Virus record (IMG/VR): IMGVR_UViG_3300037264_003206
Coordinates: 1 to 27,633 of that record
DNA: 27,633 bases
Direction: 5' to 3' (one strand)
From: a virus
Part shown: one piece after another, positions 1-6,849 of the stretch
How positions within the stretch are numbered: the stretch's first letter is position 1
Layout of the letters: every line of letters starts with the position of its first letter
Notes under the pieces: generated by a model
Told to the model about the DNA's origin: nothing
The model's input: only the letters and a program-made list of their open reading frames with translations
Databases searched by the model: none
Program-made: the position numbers and the translations under genes

Positions 1-893
1 ACATTCTTCTTGGTTGATGTTTGTTCATCATAAACATGAACAATCTTACGCTCCTTATCTGTAATTCGATCAAAATATTGCTCGGTAACGGTCGATATTC
101 CACTAGTTATTAATTGACGTTGGAATACCGAAATATAAGTATTAGATAAGAATTCGAAATGATAACCATCACCTGCATTTGGAGCTTTTGTATTAAAAAA
201 CCATGTTCCATAGTTTATAGATGGTCTTACAGCTTGCTCCTTAATCCAGATTGTTGGCACACCACGCTCAAGCGCTCCATCAGATGAAATAATAAAGTTA
301 CTCTTCTTCTCTGTAACTGATGATGCCCAATCAAGTAATGTCCCGATGAACGTTTTTGGGTCCATCCTCATCATCCACCATTTGTTTTTAACATTGTCTA
401 GGGTCTCACTAACCTGAAAATCCGCTTTGGTCGGACCACCGTTAGGGCCAACCCAATATCGTTGCAGGACTTGCTCAATAACCTTTTTAACTGAACCTTC
501 GTACACATCACCGGATGCATCACCAGCATTTAACCAATATGATGGTGGATCAACCGCTACGAACTCAAATCCGCCACCAGTATTAATACCAACTGCATAG
601 ATATCAGTCAAATAACCAAGATGCTTGCCGGTCCTCCCTGCGCCAGGCCACTTCAACTCCCAAACCACTCTAGTTGGTTGACGCCTACCTTGATCAAGAT
701 ACTCATCGGTTCTAACAAACTGTTTCATAATATTCCAATAAGAATCGCGGATTCGTCCACGGACATAGTATCCACCATTTGTAAATGCTTGCCATTCAAA
801 TTTTTCGAAGATGAAACCGATGTCTTTATCATCACCGATAGATAAGAATAGTTCAGGATGGGAAGTAACCGGTGTGACCTTGTCCTTGGCCAT
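1..893 (-). CDS. baseplate hub-like tail protein (partial)
   Basis: An open frame of 297 codons begins with ATG at 893 and runs off the left edge without a stop, so the C-terminus is missing. The translation contains DPPSYWLNAGDASGDVYEG followed by SVKKVIEQVLQRY, and later WWMMRMDPKTFIGTLLDWAS. This pattern resembles the gp27/VgrG-type hub proteins of contractile-tailed phages, in which a barrel domain is followed by a helix that nucleates the next domain. If so, it would sit at the centre of the baseplate and join tube to spike. The family call rests on remembered sequence pattern only. The reading frame itself is secure because it is long, has protein-like composition and no competing frame. 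It is divergent from the small gene starting at 899, with only 5 bases between the two start codons. Confidence 0.6.
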   Translation of the reverse strand, partial: MAKDKVTPVTSHPELFLSIGDDKDIGFIFEKFEWQAFTNGGYYVRGRIRDSYWNIMKQFVRTDEYLDQGRRQPTRVVWELKWPGAGRTGKHLGYLTDIYAVGINTGGGFEFVAVDPPSYWLNAGDASGDVYEGSVKKVIEQVLQRYWVGPNGGPTKADFQVSETLDNVKNKWWMMRMDPKTFIGTLLDWASSVTEKKSNFIISSDGALERGVPTIWIKEQAVRPSINYGTWFFNTKAPNAGDGYHFEFLSNTYISVFQRQLITSGISTVTEQYFDRITDKERKIVHVYDEQTSTKKN

Positions 894-898
894 TTAAT

Positions 899-1207
899 AT
901 GCCCCAATCAGCCGAACTTATCTGGGCCAGATACGACAAACAACCACCAAAACACTATCTACTAATATTTTTAGGGGAAACCGATCAGAACATCCTTGCA
1001 ATGGAAGCTGATAAGGTCCCAGACAGAGAAGTAGCTATATTGCGCGCCAACTTAAACGAAGTAAGACAACTTAGTGCTGTTGATTTAGTCGAGTGGATTA
1101 AGAAAAACATGCCTATATCATACACAAACGCCTTCCGACGTTTCGAACGGGATAAACTCATAATAAAACAATCATACGGATTGAAATCGCTCAAGAAGAC
1201 GCAATAG
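899..1207 (+). CDS. hypothetical protein
   Basis: A 102-residue frame on the plus strand fills the gap between the hub-like gene and the primase. I do not recognise it. The composition is protein-like, with a charged amphipathic second half, no membrane segment and no cysteine motif. There is no Shine-Dalgarno sequence before the ATG at 899, and its 5' region would lie inside the oppositely oriented hub gene, which lowers confidence. Its last 36 bases overlap the 3' end of the convergent primase gene. The only minus-strand alternative here (985-1194) is rich in Ser and looks like a shadow. Confidence 0.5.
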   Translation: MPQSAELIWARYDKQPPKHYLLIFLGETDQNILAMEADKVPDREVAILRANLNEVRQLSAVDLVEWIKKNMPISYTNAFRRFERDKLIIKQSYGLKSLKKTQ

Positions 1208-2227
1208 AGAATTTAAATTTAAACGCCTAGTATTCTTCTCGATATATTTCCTAGCTGTGCCAATGCCGTGCTTCTGATCCATGTCATTCCAATCAAGATC
1301 GTCAGGTGGCAAACAATAAGCCAAATTAAATTGGTCTTTCAAAGCATAATAATTCAATTTTAACGACACAACACCAGCCTCGTCCATATCTGGCGCTAGA
1401 ATAATATCCTTCGGAGATAGCATATTTAACTTACGAATCTGTTTAGCGTCTTCAGGAATCTTGGCACCACCAGTCGCAACACAATTGTCACCAATACTAA
1501 GACAATTGAATATAGATTCTACGACAATAACATAATCGGCTGGCTGCTCTACATTATCGAAATTATATAAAAAATCAGTCTTGGCAAGGCCAGTTTTAGC
1601 TTCATCAGGGAACTCAAACCGCTTATCTAATACTTCACGCATTTGCCAATATACTAAGGCACCATATTCGATATATGGGAAGACAATCGCAACTGGCGTA
1701 TAATATAGCTGATGTTCAATAACTACTGATTCTGCAATGGCTCTGTTGTTCAAGTAGTTAATAGCAATCTGTCTCAATCTCGAATCATCTTTTTTAGATA
1801 GTAGAACGCTTAATGGTGGTAATTCAACTTCAGATTCGTCTTCAGCTTCTTCCTCTTTCGACTCTGATCTTAGGCGATCAATTTTTATTTTGTGCATTAA
1901 ATCGCGTAGATTTTTAGCAGACGCGCCAGTCAATTCAGCAAGCGCTTCAAAATAACTTATTCTCTTATATTTCTTAATGAAACTAATAAGCGACCCATTA
2001 TATTGTTGATGATTTACTCTAAAATCGTTAACCCAATACCCATATATTGGCTTATTATTCTTATCATACTTATTCTTTAATAATTTATATTCGGTACTAA
2101 TTCGCAGATTGTGCTTAGTATCACCATCTGGATTATTAATTAAAAGCTCACGCCCATTCTTTTTACGTTTATACTCAAAATGTCTGGCCACCCAGGTTTC
2201 TATTTGTTCTGGTTGTAATTTAATCAT
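1172..2227 (-). CDS. DnaG-type DNA primase with TOPRIM domain and degenerate zinc-finger region
   Basis: This 351-residue protein should synthesise RNA primers for lagging-strand replication with the DnaB helicase at 19060-20523. A TOPRIM core is visible: VIVVES with the catalytic Glu at about residue 237, and APDMDEAG with the DxD pair at about 280-282. Upstream lie a middle segment resembling the primase RNA-polymerase domain and an acidic linker (residues 121-137). The N-terminus follows the layout of a CHC2 zinc finger (ELLINNPDGDTKHNLRIS, then NGSLISFIKKY), but every zinc-binding Cys has been replaced. It starts at ATG 2227, directly after a stop codon and an 11-base repeat array. The repeats leave no good ribosome binding site, so translation may be coupled to the upstream RNR gene. 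Priming activity is inferred from family membership. Confidence 0.85.
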   Translation of the reverse strand: MIKLQPEQIETWVARHFEYKRKKNGRELLINNPDGDTKHNLRISTEYKLLKNKYDKNNKPIYGYWVNDFRVNHQQYNGSLISFIKKYKRISYFEALAELTGASAKNLRDLMHKIKIDRLRSESKEEEAEDESEVELPPLSVLLSKKDDSRLRQIAINYLNNRAIAESVVIEHQLYYTPVAIVFPYIEYGALVYWQMREVLDKRFEFPDEAKTGLAKTDFLYNFDNVEQPADYVIVVESIFNCLSIGDNCVATGGAKIPEDAKQIRKLNMLSPKDIILAPDMDEAGVVSLKLNYYALKDQFNLAYCLPPDDLDWNDMDQKHGIGTARKYIEKNTRRLNLNSLLRLLERFQSV

Positions 2228-2257
2228 CTTAGCTGCATCTTAGTTGCATCTTAGCTG
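2225..2257. repeat. three tandem copies of an 11-base unit
   Basis: Three consecutive copies of catcttagctg (the middle copy has one change, c to t) occupy the junction between the RNR stop codon (2251-2253) and the primase start codon (2225-2227). Each copy contributes an ATG and a TAA on the minus strand, so the array both ends RNR and supplies the start context of the primase. It looks like a slippage expansion. Confidence 0.9.
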
Positions 2258-4593
2258 CATTTACTATGGGCACAATCAAGGCATGTAAAACACATGCCTT
2301 CGTACTTAATACTTCTACCACCACATTTCGGGCATTTGAATTTACCCTCCATATCCTCTTTCTTAACATATGATGATAAAGCGCGTGCAATTGCTCTACC
2401 AAATGACGTAAGCGGATCTTTGGACTTAAACGTCTGATCAACCAGAAACTCAAGTGGTGTGCCATGTCTAAGGGAGGTTGATATTAATCGCGTAATCAGT
2501 GATACATCAGAACCTTCATATCGATTCAATTGCCTGACCAATAATGCTCCACTTTCAAAATTATAAATATTGTCACCATCGGGTTTGTCACGGCTAACTT
2601 TAACGATTTTACCTTTCATTCCATCGGCCATGCCAGCTTGTTTATGATCAAGCGCGAATACCTCATATGGTCTACCTTGCAGTAAACCAACGAAGATAGT
2701 ATAAGTCTTCCCATTCGGTTTAATCACGTGTACATTGGCATCAAGCTCCGATGGCCGTTTAGGAGCAGAATGAATAGTTATTTCTTTTGATTCATCTCTT
2801 TTCTCAGTCGATACTAAGACGCCTTCACGCGAACCATCCCGATATACTGTAATACCCTTACAACCTTGACGCCATGCTTCCATATAATAATATGCGATCT
2901 TCTCTTCAGTCGTATCGGCTGGTAAATTAACCGTATTACTGATGCTTTGATCAATATATTTATTGACTAATGCCTGCATTTTAATCCTATAGTCTGGGCT
3001 AATTTGATGTGATGATACAAAGAAGTCGGGCAATTTCTCACCAGTCAATTCAACATATTGTTTAGCAACTGAATGGAATACCTCATGTTCTTCTACCTTC
3101 TTAGCTGTACCGAGATTTGTCTTCCTTATGTGTCGCATCATAAACACTGGTTCTATAGCTGACGAACATTGGGCAATGCAACTCAACGATCCGGTTGGGG
3201 CTATCGCATGCACTGCTATATTACGAATCCCTGTTTTGTTAATTCGTTCCTTAATATCATTCGGCAAACGCTTAATAAATTCTGATTTCGCATGAATCTC
3301 TGAGCTGAAAATTGGAAATGGTCCTTTTTCTTCTGCGAGATTACAAGACGCTGAGTAAGATGCTCGCATAAATGAATTCATTACACGATCGGTTAATGCA
3401 AGTGCTTGATCTGAGTCATAACGAATATTCATTTTTAATAACATATCGGCAAAACCCATTACGCCAAGACCGAGACGCCTGCCGTTATCATTGGCTCGCT
3501 GTTGGAATGGTAATGGTGCTTTCTCAAGACTTATAATATTGTCTAGGAATCGTACGGCAACATGTGTATCATTTTCAAATGTATCAAAATCAAATTCTGG
3601 CTTTTTGAATGGATTAATTACGTATTTTCCTAAATTCATCGATCCGAGATTACAGGAATCTCCATCAGACAAGCTGGTCTCTCCACATGGATTAGTCGTC
3701 ACACAAGCAAAACCAGGATAATTATGTGCCGGAATCTCTCTACATGTCTTATCCCAAAATAGTAAACCAGGCTCCGCACGCTTCCATGCGTAATGAATTA
3801 ACTTATTCCATAATTCACGCGCCTTGATCGTCTTATAAACTTTCCCATCCCAACGTAAATCAAAATCCTTATTATCATTAACTGCCCGCATAAATTCATC
3901 TGTAATCTTGACAGAAACGTTCGCATAACGAACAAGATCAAGATCATCACCACCTTTTATACTAATAAAGTCTTCAACATCTGGATGGCTTACATCGATA
4001 CTAATCAGTAGTGCTCCGATCCTTGCTTTTTGTCCAATCATGCCCGTAATATGACTATAGAAATCCATAAATGATACTGCACCTGTTGATTCTCTAGCAG
4101 CATTATGCACCACACTCCCTCTAGGTCGCAGTGCTGATATATCGATGCCGCATCCACCACCAGCTTTATAAGTCTCTGCCATTTCATATGCTGTTTGGAA
4201 AATTCCTTTAATCGAATCTTCCCTAACCGCAATAACATAACAATTCTTAAGCGTAACATTTACATATGGATTACCTAGACCATACAATACACGCCCTGCT
4301 GGCACAAATTTGAAATCATCCAAGGTGTGTCTAAATTGTTCTACTAATTCAGGTTGTTTATCTGGTGCTTCTGCCGTTGCGATTGCTGTTGCTAATCTAT
4401 CCCACATTTGGGCCGGTGTTGATTCATAATAAATTCCATTATTACAGAGAAAGTATTTATCAACCAACACTTTAGCTGCTAATTCGTCTTTAACCGCTTT
4501 AATGCAATTATCGTATGCTTCTTGTCTTGTTAGTGGCTTCGTAGTATTAGATGTCTTTGGTGCATGTTCCGCAATTAATTGAAGCGTGCTCAC
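2251..4593 (-). CDS. nrdJ: adenosylcobalamin-dependent (class II) ribonucleoside-diphosphate reductase
   Basis: The 780-residue protein reduces ribonucleotides to deoxyribonucleotides using a B12-derived radical, supplying phage DNA synthesis. The active-site loop TTNPCGE lies at 299-305, with the thiyl-radical Cys at 303 flanked by Asn301 and Glu305. The reducing Cys pair would be C118 (LKNCYV) and C314 (DSCNLG), and the 11-residue spacing from C303 to C314 matches class II enzymes. LGLGVMGFAD, IAPTGSLS and GCKGITVYRDGSR are further family motifs. The C-terminal region (about 600-780) has a TSCPD-like segment and ends in a Cys-rich tail with CPKC and CFTCLDC. No small-subunit gene is adjacent, as expected for class II. 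The start is GTG 4593, preceded by GGAG at 8 bases. The gene is probably co-transcribed with the primase downstream. Confidence 0.95.
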   Translation of the reverse strand: MSTLQLIAEHAPKTSNTTKPLTRQEAYDNCIKAVKDELAAKVLVDKYFLCNNGIYYESTPAQMWDRLATAIATAEAPDKQPELVEQFRHTLDDFKFVPAGRVLYGLGNPYVNVTLKNCYVIAVREDSIKGIFQTAYEMAETYKAGGGCGIDISALRPRGSVVHNAARESTGAVSFMDFYSHITGMIGQKARIGALLISIDVSHPDVEDFISIKGGDDLDLVRYANVSVKITDEFMRAVNDNKDFDLRWDGKVYKTIKARELWNKLIHYAWKRAEPGLLFWDKTCREIPAHNYPGFACVTTNPCGETSLSDGDSCNLGSMNLGKYVINPFKKPEFDFDTFENDTHVAVRFLDNIISLEKAPLPFQQRANDNGRRLGLGVMGFADMLLKMNIRYDSDQALALTDRVMNSFMRASYSASCNLAEEKGPFPIFSSEIHAKSEFIKRLPNDIKERINKTGIRNIAVHAIAPTGSLSCIAQCSSAIEPVFMMRHIRKTNLGTAKKVEEHEVFHSVAKQYVELTGEKLPDFFVSSHQISPDYRIKMQALVNKYIDQSISNTVNLPADTTEEKIAYYYMEAWRQGCKGITVYRDGSREGVLVSTEKRDESKEITIHSAPKRPSELDANVHVIKPNGKTYTIFVGLLQGRPYEVFALDHKQAGMADGMKGKIVKVSRDKPDGDNIYNFESGALLVRQLNRYEGSDVSLITRLISTSLRHGTPLEFLVDQTFKSKDPLTSFGRAIARALSSYVKKEDMEGKFKCPKCGGRSIKYEGMCFTCLDCAHSKCS

Positions 4594-4598
4594 TTTTT

Positions 4599-5252
4599 CT
4601 ACTCCTGAAATAAATCATTGCCCATGAATGTTCGCAGTTCAGCTGCGATCTCTTTGTCCATGATGAGTCTAATCTTAAGCTTTAGTAGCTCTCGTGGGGC
4701 TGGTAATAATGTTAACTCGTGCGTTTGCAATTCAACCAGCGCTCTTCTGCATGCTTTAGACACGGCTATGTATCCAAGTGTAATGTAACCGGCCTTATGC
4801 CAGCTCACAATATTTGCATAAGCACGTGCACTCGATCTCTGGCTTAAGAGCTGCGTAACAGATCGATCTGGACATTGTTTCTGTTGTTTTCTGATGAAAT
4901 CATATGACTTTCTTATTTCTGTAATCAGATTGTCTTCACTTCGGGCGTCACGTTCGAATTTAGCGTAACAGACATCAAAAAGATTTTTTTGATCTAAAAC
5001 AGCAATGCCGCGATGAAGCAAATCATGTTGTTTAGCATGTGCAACTACTGCATCAACAATACGAGGCAATATCTCATCACCAAGTTCTAACTCATCAACT
5101 TTCTCTAGAAAATTAACCAAATAACGCCAAGAATATGTTTTGGTCGGATCGGTCTTCTTTGGGAACGAAATCATTTTACCGTGTCGCTGCATCGCTTGCC
5201 TAAATAACTGATATAGTTCAAAGACTCGATCGGTTTGGTCAATTTTAGTCAT
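4599..5252 (-). CDS. hypothetical protein upstream of RNR
   Basis: This 217-residue protein is not one I recognise. It is predominantly helical, charged and without membrane segments or cysteine clusters. The second half has an Arg/Ala-rich stretch (SQRSSARAYANIVSW), and the C-terminus ends in an acidic short tail. I chose ATG 5252. A GTG two codons upstream (5258) is possible, and neither has a clear ribosome binding site. Its stop codon overlaps the Shine-Dalgarno sequence of the RNR gene (GGAGTAG), so the two are very likely co-expressed, which hints at but does not prove a link to nucleotide metabolism. It is divergent from the gene at 5309. Confidence 0.8.
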   Translation of the reverse strand: MTKIDQTDRVFELYQLFRQAMQRHGKMISFPKKTDPTKTYSWRYLVNFLEKVDELELGDEILPRIVDAVVAHAKQHDLLHRGIAVLDQKNLFDVCYAKFERDARSEDNLITEIRKSYDFIRKQQKQCPDRSVTQLLSQRSSARAYANIVSWHKAGYITLGYIAVSKACRRALVELQTHELTLLPAPRELLKLKIRLIMDKEIAAELRTFMGNDLFQE

Positions 5253-5308
5253 TTCCACTTACCACACCGTATATAAGATCGTTAACAATCAAATACCAGG
5301 AGCAAACG
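5253..5308. promoter_or_regulatory. divergent intergenic region, probable promoter site
   Basis: This short spacer separates a minus-strand gene from a plus-strand gene, so transcription of at least one should begin here. It contains a TATATA box (5270-5275) that could act as a -10 element for the minus strand, a GTTAAC palindrome (5281-5286), and AGGAG seven bases before the ATG at 5309. No matching -35 hexamer is obvious. Confidence 0.3.
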
Positions 5309-5635
5309 ATGCCTGACACAACACCACCTGACACAACACCAATCACTCAACCTGAAAATTTGCATCCAAGTATGATCGATCTGAAGTCGATCAAGACTGA
5401 AGAAGAAATGAAAAAAGCACAAGAAACAATTGATAATTGGACTGAGAATATTCTTAAAAATCTGCGCCAATTATTAGAGGCACAACACGTAAAGACATTC
5501 TCATTTGGATTCATACAAGAAGGCACTAAAATGCCATTGGTAGTAGCCGGTGGCAATAAATATGATGCGGCACGATGCGCAGCAGCAACCTTACGCATAA
5601 TGAAAGAACAAATCGACAAGGATTTGATCGCATGA
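5309..5635 (+). CDS. hypothetical protein with N-terminal Thr/Pro repeat
   Basis: A 108-residue soluble protein of unknown function. The N-terminus carries a repeated PDTTP pair encoded by a perfect 15-base tandem duplication. It is followed by a charged helical stretch (about residues 30-57) and a compact C-terminal part with VKTFSFGFIQEG and AARCAAATLRIMKEQ. AGGAG seven bases before the ATG gives a good start. The gene is alone on the plus strand between two minus-strand operons and converges on the thyX gene with a 40-base gap. I can suggest no function. Confidence 0.8.
   Translation: MPDTTPPDTTPITQPENLHPSMIDLKSIKTEEEMKKAQETIDNWTENILKNLRQLLEAQHVKTFSFGFIQEGTKMPLVVAGGNKYDAARCAAATLRIMKEQIDKDLIA
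5312..5341 (+). repeat. perfect 15-base tandem duplication
   Basis: The unit cctgacacaacacca occurs twice without a mismatch just after the start codon of the 5309-5635 gene. It encodes the duplicated PDTTP element. Confidence 0.95.
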
Positions 5636-5675
5636 TTAAGTTCCTACTGGAAGGTATTTTGGACGCCAGAGAGCT

Positions 5676-6806
5676 TTAAGAAACTTTCTTGACAGCTATC
5701 GAACCTATTCCATCAGGGCTAGGCTCAAGAACATAATCACCAAAATGAGAACCATATTGACTTGATTTCAAAGCCTCCAATGCTCCACAGAAAATTGCAC
5801 GAATTTCAGCGTCGGCTGCTAATGTAGCTCTAAGATCCAACATCCATCGCCACATAGCGACTGGTGCGGTAAAAAACATCTCTGTATATAAAGCATTGCC
5901 TAAGATACCACGAGCAGCACCACGTGCTTGTTTCCTAGCATTAAACTTATCAATATTACGACTAATTAACCATCCCTCAAGTCTCTCCACCACCTTCTTA
6001 TAAGCCTCCTTACAACCGTGACTGGTATCATGTAATAGACATTCTAACTCATTTGGCAGTTCTTTGTCACTAACTATTTTATTATGCGTCTCTATTAATG
6101 GATGCCAAACCCATATACTCTCTGATTCATCACAATATCGCGTACTCCGTTGCGAAATATTAAACCTATGCCTAACCATTTCGTGGCTAAAGCCGCGAGA
6201 TCCAGCCATAAACAATGTAACGTGCTTCTCCATCATATGTTCTGGCTGTGTTAATTCCCAAGACAAACTAGGTCTATCACCATTAAAATTACGGAAGATA
6301 ATAGGAGCCAATTGTTTAGATGCGTGAAATAAAATTAACTTGATCTGTTCGCATAATGGATTGTCATATAAGTCAGTTGGTAGCACACTTGACCATTTAT
6401 CGAAATCAAGCACATTTCTAAAATTAACTGTAATTCTCAGGTCTGTGTTGTCTTCACTGGGTCTAACCGGTTCGACAAAAACTCCAGGTCGATTCATTAA
6501 TATATGACTAGCATGGTACTGGTCACTTAGTTTTTCAAAATGAACTAATACCGTAAAATAAGCATGTTCAACTGTACTAAGATGATTAACCTCAAGAATA
6601 TGCTTATGATATTCTTCACTTGAGCGCCCAGATCCTAGCGAATCATAACACACTCGACCCGCTAATTCACATAACTTCTCTCTATGGGTCCCTTGTAATT
6701 GTTGCTTATTTATTATTTTGGCCCTGTCTTTCGGCATCATTTCATCTGGAATAATCGGGCTGGTATCGCTCTCATCCCATATTAATTTGGCAATCATGTT
6801 CTTCAC
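5676..6806 (-). CDS. thyX: FAD-dependent thymidylate synthase ThyX (long variant)
   Basis: ThyX methylates dUMP to dTMP using FAD, NADPH and methylene-tetrahydrofolate. The signature region reads SHEMVRHRFNISQRSTRYCDES, split here as SHEMVRHR (208-214) and FNISQRSTRY. Also visible are the N-terminal EVNHLSTVEHAYFTVLV element (about 72-88), the ITVNFRNVLDF strand, and a C-terminal half with FNARKQARGAARGILGNALYTE. At 376 residues it is longer than the 210-250 typical of bacterial ThyX, with extra sequence at the N-terminus and between the HLS and RHR regions. The spacing after RHR is one residue shorter than RHRX7S. GTG 6806 with GGAG at 8 bases is the preferred start. The ATG at 6797 is an alternative. 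It pairs functionally with the RNR in the same region. Confidence 0.9.
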   Translation of the reverse strand: MKNMIAKLIWDESDTSPIIPDEMMPKDRAKIINKQQLQGTHREKLCELAGRVCYDSLGSGRSSEEYHKHILEVNHLSTVEHAYFTVLVHFEKLSDQYHASHILMNRPGVFVEPVRPSEDNTDLRITVNFRNVLDFDKWSSVLPTDLYDNPLCEQIKLILFHASKQLAPIIFRNFNGDRPSLSWELTQPEHMMEKHVTLFMAGSRGFSHEMVRHRFNISQRSTRYCDESESIWVWHPLIETHNKIVSDKELPNELECLLHDTSHGCKEAYKKVVERLEGWLISRNIDKFNARKQARGAARGILGNALYTEMFFTAPVAMWRWMLDLRATLAADAEIRAIFCGALEALKSSQYGSHFGDYVLEPSPDGIGSIAVKKVS

Positions 6807-6849
6807 TATTGTTTCTCCTGTATGTCATTACGTGTATCGGGCAACATCT

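Noticed and set aside
2229-2465. Open frame opposite in phase to the end of the RNR gene
   Set aside because: It overlaps the well-supported RNR C-terminus and has no recognisable features.
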